Source of the DNA: Gammaproteobacteria bacterium
GTDB taxonomy: Bacteria; Pseudomonadota; Gammaproteobacteria; Pseudomonadales; Azotimanducaceae
Assembly: GCA_009839505.1 (NCBI GenBank)
Contig: VXPO01000049.1
Location: 1-41,284 of the forward strand
Length of the DNA: 41,284 bases
Direction of reading: 5' to 3'
Position numbers and translations under genes: made by a program. Positions 7,649-15,592 of the stretch are shown here, piece after piece. Within the stretch, counting starts at the first letter, position 1, and every line of letters starts with the position of its first letter. The notes under the pieces are model-generated. The model had not been told where the DNA came from. It saw only the letters and a program-made list of their open reading frames with translations, and did no database searches.

Positions 7649-8277
7649 GGCGAGTCCTCGAACACGGCTTCTTGGCGAAGTACTACGCCGAAGCGGTGAT
7701 GGCTCAGGGTGAGGCTGAACTGGAAGCAAGGCGCGGCGAGTTCGGTGCTGCGAACGAGCAGCCTGCCGGGGGTCAGCCAGCCTGGCAGGGGAATTCGAAG
7801 ATTCCCGAGCGCCCAGCAGTAGCCCGCGCTCTCGAATACCAGCGAAGCGTCCTCCACACGCACGTGCAACGCCATGCAGAGCCCGGCACCGAGATACTCC
7901 TCGAGTCCGGTGGGACCCGCGAACCGCTTCACCGAGCGGATGGCCTGTGCGCGTCCACCGCAGCGGCGATAGATCCGCGTCCATGACGAGCTGCCGCCGC
8001 CGGTCGCCATGACCACGACGGCGGCGGGACCGATGGTGTCGTCGAACGGCAGCGGACCGCCGACGAGGCGTGCGAGCTGCCGGAACAGGCGACCGACGAA
8101 CGTGCAGTCGGAAACCACCACGCGCCCGTGGTAGCAGACCATCTCGCGCTCGACCCCGAACCGCGCCCGTGTCCGCACGGGCAGCTCGTTCCAGGACGGA
8201 CCCACCAGGGACGCATAGCTCGGCGCGGTCATCGGAACGCAACCCGCAGCCACCGGGATGGAACTCGCGAAGGCCAT
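7645..8277 (-). CDS. DUF4166 domain protein
   Basis: The protein is about 210 residues. The middle contains LPFDDTIGPAAVVVMATGGGSSSWTRIY and the end FSLTLSHHRFGVVLRQEAVFED, the pattern of DUF4166, a family of unknown function often encoded beside SDR/saccharopine-reductase-like membrane enzymes. The ATG at 8277 is chosen because GGGGTGA lies 6 nt upstream and because it starts 5 nt after the regulator stop. An in-frame ATG at 8232 (MTAPSYASLVG) is a shorter alternative. It ends in a 4-nt overlap with the epimerase gene. No catalytic residues can be named. Confidence 0.75.
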   Translation of the reverse strand: MAFASSIPVAAGCVPMTAPSYASLVGPSWNELPVRTRARFGVEREMVCYHGRVVVSDCTFVGRLFRQLARLVGGPLPFDDTIGPAAVVVMATGGGSSSWTRIYRRCGGRAQAIRSVKRFAGPTGLEEYLGAGLCMALHVRVEDASLVFESAGYCWALGNLRIPLPGWLTPGRLLVRSTELAAPCFQFSLTLSHHRFGVVLRQEAVFEDSP

Positions 8278-8282
8278 GTCGG

Positions 8283-8831
8283 TCACCCCGAGCGGCCGAG
8301 GATGCGGCTCACCCTCGCGCCCATGCGGATCAACCCGAGCAGGGTGGCGTTGGGCAACGTGAGCATCTGGTCGTACCAGGTGTTCAACGACTCGACGAAG
8401 GACGCCATGTCGGCGAGTCGGCGACGCGCGACGTCGTTCACCGTGGGATCGTCTCGGGCGGCGGCCGCACACGCTTGGAGCGCGTCCAGGGCGGGATCGA
8501 TCTCGCGCGCCTTGCGACCCTCGGCGATGCATCGGGCGATCTCCCAAGGATCCGTCTCCGCCTCGTAGTGATCTCGCCGGTCCCCACGCACGGGCACCCG
8601 GCGGACGAGCTTCCATGCGAGGAGCTCCTTCAGCGAATTGCTGACATTGGACCGGGCGATGCCGAGCTCGGCGGCGATCGCCTCGGCGGTCATGGGACCT
8701 TCCGCCAGGTACAGCAGGGCATGCATCTGGGCGATTGATCGGTTGACACCCCAGTGACTGCCGAGATCGCCCCAGTGCAGGACGAAACTCTCGACAGCCG
8801 TTGGAAGCGGTCTTTCTTGAATTTCTGTCAT
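8283..8831 (-). CDS. GbsR/MarR-family transcriptional regulator
   Basis: This 182-residue DNA-binding protein has a winged helix-turn-helix at about residues 35-95: AQMHALLYLAEGPMTAEAIAAELGIARSNVSNSLKELLAWKLVRRVPVRGDRRDHY. The AEAIAAELGIARSNVSNSLKEL part is the HTH, and the GDRRDHYEA part is the wing. The layout is that of GbsR-type MarR relatives. The C-terminal half is helical and probably dimerises. The ATG at 8831 lies in the centre of a perfect 20-bp palindrome, and a near-consensus promoter places transcription start at or within a few bases of it. A leaderless, self-repressed gene is therefore likely. It heads the DUF4166/epimerase/DUF393 operon, which it presumably controls. The inducer is unknown. 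Confidence 0.85.
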   Translation of the reverse strand: MTEIQERPLPTAVESFVLHWGDLGSHWGVNRSIAQMHALLYLAEGPMTAEAIAAELGIARSNVSNSLKELLAWKLVRRVPVRGDRRDHYEAETDPWEIARCIAEGRKAREIDPALDALQACAAAARDDPTVNDVARRRLADMASFVESLNTWYDQMLTLPNATLLGLIRMGARVSRILGRSG

Positions 8832-8840
8832 GACAGAAAT
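8821..8840. promoter_or_regulatory. perfect 20-bp palindromic operator
   Basis: ATTTCTGTCATGACAGAAAT is identical to its reverse complement. It covers the regulator start codon (8829-8831) and the 3' bases of its -10 box. The position fits autorepression by the MarR-type protein encoded directly downstream. Confidence 0.8.
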
Positions 8841-8866
8841 AATAGTCTGTAGAGAAAGAGTGTCAA
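8839..8866 (-). promoter_or_regulatory. sigma70-type promoter of the GbsR-led operon
   Basis: On the minus strand there is TTGACA (8866-8861), a 16-nt spacer and TATTAT (8844-8839). Initiation about 7 nt further falls at roughly 8831-8833, at the ATG itself, so the mRNA is predicted to be leaderless or nearly so. Confidence 0.7.
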
Positions 8867-8921
8867 GTGTTCGGGTCGAAGGAGGATGGAGCATGAAGTG
8901 GCCGCGACCAGCGGCGGCGCG

Positions 8922-8927
8922 TACAAT
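8922..8927 (+). promoter_or_regulatory. -10 box of the tRNA-Arg gene
   Basis: TACAAT lies 10 nt before the mature tRNA 5' end. The -35 region 17 nt upstream (TGGCCG) is weak. The GC-rich stretch just after the -10 is typical of stable RNA promoters under stringent control. Confidence 0.5.
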
Positions 8928-8937
8928 CCGCCGCTCT

Positions 8938-9014
8938 GCGCCCGTAGCTCAACTGGATAGAGTACCAGGCTTCGAACCTGGTGGTTCGGGGTTCGAGTCC
9001 CTGCGGGCGCGCCA
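8938..9014 (+). tRNA. tRNA-Arg (anticodon UCG)
   Basis: This is a 77-nt cloverleaf. The acceptor arm GCGCCCG pairs with CGGGCGC (9004-9010), followed by discriminator G and an encoded CCA. The D-arm is AGCTCAACTGGATAGAGT. The anticodon stem CCAGG/CCTGG closes the 7-nt loop CTTCGAA, so the anticodon is TCG, reading CGN arginine codons. The T-arm is GGGGTTCGAGTCCC-like. It diverges from the regulator operon, and an AT-rich patch and the Uma2 gene follow. Confidence 0.95.
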
Positions 9015-9054
9015 CATTCATCGGCAGCTGCGGGACACCGAGCGACACCTCGGA

Positions 9055-9098
9055 TTCGCACACATTTGTACTAAGTATATTGTTTTTGCTACAAATTT
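9055..9098 (+). promoter_or_regulatory. AT-rich shared upstream element, copy A
   Basis: This 44-bp AT-rich segment is markedly unlike the surrounding GC-rich DNA. It is 31/44 identical without gaps to the minus-strand segment 40059-40016, sharing TCGCACACAT, TTGTTTT and GCTACAAA. It lies 74 nt before the Uma2 start. TTGTAC (9066-9071) and TACAAA (9090-9095) at 18-nt spacing form a weak promoter. Function is inferred from position. Confidence 0.5.
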
Positions 9099-9172
9099 AC
9101 GTGTAGTTCGCTTCCCGTTTGCGTCCTGAGACGCTATGCTGCGCCATCGTTGCAATTGGTGAGGCGTTAGCG

Positions 9173-10189
9173 ATGGCTGCTAGAACCGATGTGGCGCAGG
9201 CGAAGAACGATGCCGAGCCCAAGACCGCCTGGCTGACCGGTTGTCGGCCCGTCCGGGTGACCCGTGACCAGATTGTGAACTACGAGGGCCGCTACGAGTA
9301 CTGGGACGCCGAGACCGAAATCGCATGGGAGGTCCGGGAACCCAGCTCGAGGCACGAAGAGCCGTGCATTCGGATCGTCGAACTGGTTGCCGACATCGCC
9401 AAGATGCGCGGCAGGCCGATTGCCATGTTCGGCCACGCGGCCCTCCAGGAGTGGGACGCCCACGGCGGCTGGTTGCGATCCGCGCAACCCGACGCATCCA
9501 TCTATCTCGACCGTCCGGGCTACGTTCCGCAGTACTTCGTGTTGCTGAGCCCCACGCCGCAGCCCGACTTTGCACCCCCCGATGTGGTGGTCGAGGTCGA
9601 TCTGACCACCGATATCCGTGATCGCAAGCTCGGCCTGTACGCCTCGTACCGCATTCCGGAGCTTTGGATCGAAGTCCCCGAAGCGGCAATGCCGAGCAAA
9701 CGGAAGCGCCCGGGACTGACCATCCTCGCGTTCGAGGATGGAGGCTATCGGCAGTGCGCTGAAAGCGTGGCGTTTCCCGGTTGGTCGGCGAACGAGATCC
9801 ACGCGGCGCTGAACGAGCCCAACAGGTCCCAGATGACGGTCGACGTGTTGAGACGGGTAGGCAAGGCCATGGGGCAGCTCGCCGGCTCCGGCCCGGACAA
9901 CGATCCGTTCTTGGCTACCGATCGTCGAATCACCCGGCATGCCGCGTTGCGCGAGGGCCGGGAGGAAGGCCACCGCGAGGGTCGGGAGGAAGGTCGCCGC
10001 GAAGGCCGACTCGAGGAGCGCTTGTCCGTGGTCGAACGCTTGCTCGCCATGCGCAACATAAGCGTTACCTCGCGTCTAGAGGATGAAGCTGATCGGATCG
10101 CCGCAACGCCGCACGAGGCGATGCTGCAGGCGGCGGTCGACTGCAGTGACGTTGACGACTTCATCCGTCGGCTGGGTGCCGTGCCGTGA
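9173..10189 (+). CDS. Uma2/DUF820 family putative endonuclease
   Basis: The protein has 338 residues from the ATG at 9173, which has GGTGAGG about 8 nt upstream. An in-frame ATG at 9119 would add 18 residues but lies in the AT-rich leader. The Uma2 (DUF820) PD-(D/E)XK-like core is visible at about residues 100-190: ASIYLDRPGYVPQYFVLLSP, then PPDVVVEVDLTTDIRDRKLGLYASYRIPELWIEV, with the Asp and ExD-type acidic residues of the fold. The last third carries a charged repeat (REGREEGHREGREEGRREGRLEER), common in transposase/nuclease-like proteins of the Rpn/DUF4351 type, followed by a helical end. Uma2 genes are usually multicopy accessory genes of unknown biological role. It is monocistronic and next to a tRNA. 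Confidence 0.75.
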   Translation: MAARTDVAQAKNDAEPKTAWLTGCRPVRVTRDQIVNYEGRYEYWDAETEIAWEVREPSSRHEEPCIRIVELVADIAKMRGRPIAMFGHAALQEWDAHGGWLRSAQPDASIYLDRPGYVPQYFVLLSPTPQPDFAPPDVVVEVDLTTDIRDRKLGLYASYRIPELWIEVPEAAMPSKRKRPGLTILAFEDGGYRQCAESVAFPGWSANEIHAALNEPNRSQMTVDVLRRVGKAMGQLAGSGPDNDPFLATDRRITRHAALREGREEGHREGREEGRREGRLEERLSVVERLLAMRNISVTSRLEDEADRIAATPHEAMLQAAVDCSDVDDFIRRLGAVP

Positions 10190-10358
10190 CCATGGCGCAC
10201 GGGATTGGGGATACCATCTCGCTCGTCCCGATGACCAAAGGTCGTTACGCACGATGGCGAGACCCGATTTCGGCGGCCTGGCACTTGCAGTGATGCTGAC
10301 CGACAGGCGGGGTCCAGAGGTGCCCGAACCACCGGATGCCTGAACCGAGGGCGACCAA

Positions 10359-10784
10359 ATGTCCATAGCCGGATTCGACCACGCCGCCATACCCATTGCG
10401 GATGTGAACGCCATGCTGCGCTTCTACGAGGCGCTCGGCTGCGAGGTTGTGGAGGTTCAGCCGCCGCTCTTCTACTCGGTGGTATTCGGCGACAACAAGA
10501 TCAACTTCCATGGTCCCGAAGCGTGGCAGTCGGGAACGTTCACGCTGCGGGGACCGACTGCCAGGCCCGGCTGCGGCGACTTCTGTTTCGTGTGGGACGG
10601 TTTGGCGGACGAACTGGCGGAAATGCTCGCACGGGCGGATGCGCCGGTGGTGGAAGGACCTGTGCCGAGGGTCGGCGGCCGGGGCGAAACGGGAACGAGC
10701 ACCTACATCCGCGATCCCGACGGCAATCTCTTGGAGTTCATCGTCTACGCCGCCGGTGCTGGCGAGCGCCGAGCGGCGCGTTGA
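10359..10784 (+). CDS. VOC (glyoxalase/bleomycin-resistance) family protein
   Basis: The protein has 141 residues. The paired beta-alpha-beta-beta-beta modules of the VOC fold are recognisable. FDHAAIPIADVNAMLRFYEALG provides the first metal His near residue 8, INFHGPE near 48 and CFVWDG with ADELAEML mark the second module, and YIRDPDGNLLEFIVY provides the terminal Glu near residue 126. Family members are lyases, isomerases, dioxygenases or resistance proteins using a divalent metal, and the specific reaction cannot be told. The 169-nt gap before it holds nothing I recognise. It is convergent with the amidohydrolase gene. Confidence 0.8.
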   Translation: MSIAGFDHAAIPIADVNAMLRFYEALGCEVVEVQPPLFYSVVFGDNKINFHGPEAWQSGTFTLRGPTARPGCGDFCFVWDGLADELAEMLARADAPVVEGPVPRVGGRGETGTSTYIRDPDGNLLEFIVYAAGAGERRAAR

Positions 10785-10790
10785 ACAAGC

Positions 10791-10813
10791 GCGGGCGACC
10801 ACAACGCGCCCGC
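10791..10813. terminator. GC-rich hairpin between convergent genes
   Basis: GCGGGCG (10791-10797) pairs with CGCCCGC (10807-10813) around a 9-nt loop, between the VOC and amidohydrolase stop codons. There is no U-tract on either strand, so intrinsic termination is only a possibility. Confidence 0.3.
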
Positions 10814-10847
10814 TAGGGCGCGCGGTCGGCGGGACGGCTTTGGGGCG

Positions 10848-12287
10848 CTATGTGTCGAGCAGTGCCCTCGCCTCGGTCGCCACCCGGGTTCCGTCGAAGA
10901 ACGCCGGGTTGGTCTTGCCCCAGAAGTTCACCGGGTTCTCGAACACGAAGCGGCGGAAGCCGTCGGTGTCGATTCGTCCATCCTCGACCAGTTCGTAGGC
11001 CTCGGTGACGACCTCGGACATGTCTTGGACGTCGAAGTGGCCGATGTCCGAGCCGAACAGGGTCTTGATCTCGGCGCCGCCCGGGTTGCAGTCGCGGTTG
11101 AAAGCCCAGGCGTTGTTGGAGTCGTCCGCTTCGCAGCCGAAGTAGAAGGGCTCGACGAACAGGGTCTTGAAGTCTTCCGCCGAGTCGATGCCGCAGGCGG
11201 CATAGTCGTCGAGTTCGTCCAGCCCACCCGTGGTTCGCGTACTGCTGTTCGTGCTGATGCCGTTGCCCGCGCGGATGGCCTCGAGCATCTCCGCGGGTGC
11301 GTATTGCTCGGCCAGCGCGACCAGTTCGGCGGTGTCCAGATTCGCCGGGTTGACCTCTTCCAGGGCATCTCGGTTGCGGATGTGCCAATGGCCGATCAGG
11401 TCCGCATAGAGCAGACAGGCGAAGCCCACGCCGCCCTCCAGGAAGGCGAAGTTGAGCTCCGGGAAGCGGCGCGTGACGCCGCCCAGGAAGATGGCCTTGC
11501 ACACCGCTTCCGATGCCGCCGCGAAGTGGCCGATGTGGTTGTAGCAGAAGTTCGACGGCGACATGCGGAACGCCCGCCCGCGTGAGCCGCGATGGAACGT
11601 GGGAGAGACGCCGAGTTCGCGGCACTTGTCCCACACCGGATCGTAGTCGTAGGCGCTGTCGAGGCCGATCACGTCGTACCAGACGGCGAGATCGGCGGCA
11701 TCGGGCCGGTCTTCGGCCACCTTGGCGATGGGCCGATCGATCATGCTGTTCAGCATTACCGCCTTGAGGCCCAGTTCGCCGACGGCATGCTCGAGTTCGG
11801 CGATCGCCTCCTCCGGGTGATGCATGGGAATCACCGCGGGCGGCGTCATGCGATCCTTGAGCGGGTCGAAGAGTTCGGCCTGGTAGATGTTGAACGCGCG
11901 GCAGGCGGCGATGCGCGCCTCGGTGTCCGCGACCCGGGGCAGCCCCAGCCCCATGGTGGGGAACAGCACGGCGAAGTCGACGCCGAACTCGTCCAGGCGT
12001 TCGTAGAGCAGTCGCGGCATCATGGCCGTGGCGCGGTCGCGCGTGTTCTTGGTAGGCGCGCCCCAGAACGCCTCCTGCGCGACGTTCTCACGGCGTCGCT
12101 CGGCGGGCGTCATCCTGAGCGAACGCCGGACCCTCTCACCGTTGATGCGCATGGCGCGCACGGCGGGCTCGCCGCCGATCTTCTCCATCGCCGCGCCCAC
12201 CACCGGCGCGTATTCCAGCCAGTGGCCATCGGCGTCGATCACCGGATGCCCGAGACCGGCCCGCAGTCTTGCCCCATCGTCGGCCAT
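10848..12287 (-). CDS. amidohydrolase (Amidohydro_2 family)
   Basis: This 479-residue protein of the amidohydrolase-2 (ACMSD-like) group starts near VIDADGHWLEY, the N-terminal metal motif in its DxDGH form. It contains AVIPMHHPEEAIAEL near 165, SPTFHRGS near 245, a HIGHF stretch near 268 and LLYADLIGHW near 307. LFGSDIGHFD near residue 420 gives the Asp that activates water or the leaving group. Members include decarboxylases and hydrolases of small aromatic or keto acids. An insert of about 120 residues between the LIGHW stretch and the SDIGHFD stretch makes it longer than the usual 300-400. It is monocistronic, with a 212-bp gap to opgB. The substrate is unassigned. Confidence 0.82.
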   Translation of the reverse strand: MADDGARLRAGLGHPVIDADGHWLEYAPVVGAAMEKIGGEPAVRAMRINGERVRRSLRMTPAERRRENVAQEAFWGAPTKNTRDRATAMMPRLLYERLDEFGVDFAVLFPTMGLGLPRVADTEARIAACRAFNIYQAELFDPLKDRMTPPAVIPMHHPEEAIAELEHAVGELGLKAVMLNSMIDRPIAKVAEDRPDAADLAVWYDVIGLDSAYDYDPVWDKCRELGVSPTFHRGSRGRAFRMSPSNFCYNHIGHFAAASEAVCKAIFLGGVTRRFPELNFAFLEGGVGFACLLYADLIGHWHIRNRDALEEVNPANLDTAELVALAEQYAPAEMLEAIRAGNGISTNSSTRTTGGLDELDDYAACGIDSAEDFKTLFVEPFYFGCEADDSNNAWAFNRDCNPGGAEIKTLFGSDIGHFDVQDMSEVVTEAYELVEDGRIDTDGFRRFVFENPVNFWGKTNPAFFDGTRVATEARALLDT

Positions 12288-12499
12288 GTCGTCCTCCCCC
12301 TTTCCACGCGCAACGCTCGGAGCTTACCCGACCCCGCTGCGGTTGCGTAGAACGCGCCGTCGGCCCAGGCCGAGCGTGTCACAATCGGTGGCGCAGGGGC
12401 TTGGAATATCTCAGCATGCCCTTCGGTCTCGAGGCGGCCGATGGTGATCGGTCGCGGCGGATCGACTGGTCACCGGATACGATGGCGATTGGAGAGCGG

Positions 12500-14482
12500 A
12501 TGCAGCCCACAGCGTATCTGTACTACCTGCTGTATCTCATCCCGATCGCGGCGGCGGTCTCCTTCAACTTGGCCTACGCCTATTGGCTGTTGTCCGGCAT
12601 CGGCATCTCCGTGTTCGTGGTCGGGCTGTGTCGACGCGGGATCTGGCACCGGCTGGCGGCGGTTCTGCTGAACGGGGCCACCACGTTGGCAAACATCGCG
12701 CTGGCGTCATCCCTCTACCTGCAGGGAACCGGGTTCAACGCGCCGTTCTTCCACCATTTGGACGGTGAAACGTTCGCCATCGCGAGAGAAGCATTCGCCG
12801 GGCTCTTCTATGGCGCCTTGGTCTACGTGCTCGTGCTCTGCGTCTGGCCGGTGTGGCTGGGCCGGAGGCGGAGTCAGCGCACAGCGAATGCGAAGGCGCT
12901 CCGGCGGCTAGTCGATGGGGGACGTGCACGGCTTGCCGTCGCCGGAATCGTGGGACTCGCGTGCTACGCCCCACTCATCTCGCTTCTCGGCTATGGCCTC
13001 GGGCGACTAGGGGCCGAGCGCGAGGCGACGATCATCCCGCAGACGTTGCCGGCGTCCATCGTCGTCGAGTCGGTGGCGGACCCTAGGAACCTCGTCCTGG
13101 TCTTCGCCGAGTCGCTAGAGGCGACCTACAGCCTGGCCGGTGTTTTCGATGAGGACTTGACACCGCGTCTGAGTGAACTGGCCCGCCATGGGACCCGCTT
13201 CGAGGACATGCGCCAAGTCCGTGACACTGAGGCCACGATCACCGGCATGATCGCGGCCATGTGTGCTCTACCGCTGCGCACGATTTTCTCCTGGGAGAAC
13301 GTCAACACGCTGCTGCCCAACGTCGATGCGCCGTTGCCCGGACAGAGCTGTCTGGCCGATGTGCTGTCGGCGCACGGCTACCGCACGGCGTACTTGGGCG
13401 GTGCGCCGTTGGCGTTTGCGGGGAAGGGGAAGTTTCTCGCGGCGCACGGGTTCCGCGAGCTCTACGGTCGCCAAGCCCTGCAGGCGCGTTTCCCGGATGC
13501 GTCGCGGTCGTCCGGGTGGGGCGTCCACGACGACGCGCTGTTCACCTTCGCCGGGGAGAAACTCGAGGAGTGGAGCGGTGACGAGAGGCCCTTCATGCTG
13601 GCCCTGCTGACGCTGGACACGCATCACCCGTCCGGGCTTCCGTCGACGGGCTGCGGACCCGAGACGGATGCGCGCGGGATGGAATTCGCCGTGCGCTGTT
13701 CGGACCGGCTGCTTGCCGAGTTCATCGACGGTGTGCGCGAGCGGCATCCGAACACCGTGGTCGCCCTGTTGTCGGACCACCTCGCGCACCGCAACGACCT
13801 TTCGGGCGTCCTCAATGCCCATGCCGGGGATCGCAGGCTGCGGTTCGCGGTGTGGGCACCGGCCGCCGATACCGCCGTCGTCGACAGGCCGGGCACACAC
13901 TTCGACGTCATGCCGACCCTCCTCGACTTCCTCGGCTTCGAGAAGTGGCGTCGCCACAATCTCGGAGCTTCGCTACTGCGCTTCGACAGTTCGTGGTTCG
14001 CCTTGGGCGCCGACGCTTTTCCCGCTTTGACGCAGTCGTTGCCGCCCATTCGACTCCGCGGCGGCGAACAGGTCGTCTTCGAAGCTAAGGGTCCTTTGAT
14101 CCGAGTCGACGGACGGAAGCTGCTGGCCAACGTCGAGGGTCTCGCACTCGAGCAGGGAGAGCCCGGGATCTTCGCGGTGGAGTTCCACGGTGATGGCCGG
14201 GTTGCCGGCTTTCATGGCCGACGGTCGTTGGAGGAGTTCAGCCAGGATCTGCGCGAGTCGCCGAGGCTCGATAGCCTGCTGGTCGGCGTCTCGGCCAACG
14301 AGGCGTTCAACCGCCGTTTCGTCCGGGATACCCCGGCCAAACTTACGTACTTCACCGGGCGTTTCGGCACCGACGCGTTCACGGCGAGCCCGCTCTGGTG
14401 GCGTGAGACCGTGGACGTGTCGGCGATACTCGGTACGCACGCGGCTATAGTCCGTTCGGATCCTACGCGGACGACACGATGA
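12500..14482 (+). CDS. OpgB-like phosphoglycerol transferase (sulfatase/LTA-synthase fold)
   Basis: The protein has 660 residues from the ATG at 12500 (GGAG 5 nt upstream, then directly into a membrane segment). In-frame ATGs at 12482 and 12416 are alternatives. Four hydrophobic segments occupy about residues 5-35, 50-75, 95-113 and 137-160. The periplasmic alkaline-phosphatase-superfamily domain follows. It has LVLVFAESLEATYS (metal Glu), TEATITGMIAAMCALPL with the presumed nucleophile Thr near 245, LLTLDTHHPSG near 375 and VVALLSDHLAHRNDL near 425. These match E. coli OpgB/MdoB, which moves phosphoglycerol from phosphatidylglycerol to periplasmic glucans. LTA synthase is the nearest alternative. 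It is coupled to alr by a 4-nt overlap (14479-14482). Confidence 0.83.
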   Translation: MQPTAYLYYLLYLIPIAAAVSFNLAYAYWLLSGIGISVFVVGLCRRGIWHRLAAVLLNGATTLANIALASSLYLQGTGFNAPFFHHLDGETFAIAREAFAGLFYGALVYVLVLCVWPVWLGRRRSQRTANAKALRRLVDGGRARLAVAGIVGLACYAPLISLLGYGLGRLGAEREATIIPQTLPASIVVESVADPRNLVLVFAESLEATYSLAGVFDEDLTPRLSELARHGTRFEDMRQVRDTEATITGMIAAMCALPLRTIFSWENVNTLLPNVDAPLPGQSCLADVLSAHGYRTAYLGGAPLAFAGKGKFLAAHGFRELYGRQALQARFPDASRSSGWGVHDDALFTFAGEKLEEWSGDERPFMLALLTLDTHHPSGLPSTGCGPETDARGMEFAVRCSDRLLAEFIDGVRERHPNTVVALLSDHLAHRNDLSGVLNAHAGDRRLRFAVWAPAADTAVVDRPGTHFDVMPTLLDFLGFEKWRRHNLGASLLRFDSSWFALGADAFPALTQSLPPIRLRGGEQVVFEAKGPLIRVDGRKLLANVEGLALEQGEPGIFAVEFHGDGRVAGFHGRRSLEEFSQDLRESPRLDSLLVGVSANEAFNRRFVRDTPAKLTYFTGRFGTDAFTASPLWWRETVDVSAILGTHAAIVRSDPTRTTR

Positions 14483-15564
14483 CGGAGCAAACGGAGGGCT
14501 TGGACTCGACGGGCGGGGAATCGGCCTCGGAGTTCGCGCGGCTGACCGTCGACCTCGGCGCGTTGCGGGCGAACTACCGGACGCTGGCGGCGGCAGCGCC
14601 GCGCACGGCCGCGGTGGTCAAGGCGAACGGCTACGGAATTGGCGCCCTGCAGGCGTTCGAGGCGCTCTGTGCGGAAGGTTGCAGCGACTTCTTCGTCGCC
14701 ACGATGGAGGAGGGCATCGAGCTTCGCAGCGGCTCGAGAGACCCCCGGATCTACGTGTTCTCGGGACCGCAGGATGCAAGCAGTGCCCGGACGATGGCGT
14801 TGCGGAACCTGACTCCCGTGCTGAACGACGAGGCCCAGGTGCGGCATTGGGCGCCCTACCGCGAGCTGCCGGTTGCCGTACATGTGGATACCGGAATGCA
14901 CCGCCTCGGCTTTCCCTGCGATGCGCTGTCCGCGACTGTGTTCGAGGGTCTGAACGTGGGCGTCGTGCTTTCTCACCTGGCCAACGCCGATGTGCCCGAC
15001 GATCCAATGACGGCGCGCCAGGTCGAGCGTTTCGTCCGCGCCCGAACGGTCTTTCCGAACGCCATCGCGAGTCTCGCCAATTCCGCAGGTGCCCTGTCGG
15101 GTGTCCCCTCGGACATGACTCGTGCCGGCATCGCCCTGTACGGCGGCAATCCGTTCGCCACACGAACGAATCCCATGCAACCGGTTGCGACTTTGGAGGG
15201 AAGGGTGGTGGCCCTTAGGCAAGTTGGCGCAGGCGAACCCATCGGGTACGGGGGAACGCATACCACCGCCGCCGCGACGTGCATCGCTGTCTTGGGAGTC
15301 GGCTATGCGGACGGTGTCCCCCGGAACCTGTCGGCGGATGCCCGAGTCGCGTGGCGTGGATCTCGGCTCGCCGTCATCGGCCGGGTGTCCATGGATCTGA
15401 TGCATGTCGACGCCACGGCCGTCGCGGACGGTATTGCCGTCGGCGACTGGGTGGAGATCTTTGGTCCCACGGTCAGTGTCGACGAGATCGCCGCGTGGGC
15501 GGGCACAATCAGCTACGAGATCCTGACCCGCATCGGGTCGCGGGTGAGGCGAACATACCCGTAG
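14479..15564 (+). CDS. alr: alanine racemase
   Basis: The protein has 361 residues, the usual length for a PLP fold-type III alanine racemase, which supplies D-alanine for peptidoglycan. The PLP-lysine motif is AVVKANGYGIG near residue 50, where most enzymes read KANAYGHG; the Lys and Tyr are kept. HVDTGMHRLGF near 138, RAGIALYGGNP near 216, GVGYADGVPRN near 275 (catalytic Tyr) and IGRVSMDLMHVD near 305 are all present. The ATG overlaps the opgB-like stop by 4 nt, so the two are translationally coupled, which groups two envelope functions. No terminator is evident before the repeat region that follows. Confidence 0.92.
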   Translation: MTEQTEGLDSTGGESASEFARLTVDLGALRANYRTLAAAAPRTAAVVKANGYGIGALQAFEALCAEGCSDFFVATMEEGIELRSGSRDPRIYVFSGPQDASSARTMALRNLTPVLNDEAQVRHWAPYRELPVAVHVDTGMHRLGFPCDALSATVFEGLNVGVVLSHLANADVPDDPMTARQVERFVRARTVFPNAIASLANSAGALSGVPSDMTRAGIALYGGNPFATRTNPMQPVATLEGRVVALRQVGAGEPIGYGGTHTTAAATCIAVLGVGYADGVPRNLSADARVAWRGSRLAVIGRVSMDLMHVDATAVADGIAVGDWVEIFGPTVSVDEIAAWAGTISYEILTRIGSRVRRTYP

Positions 15565-15592
15565 CGTCCCAAGCCGGCGATGTTCTGGTCGG

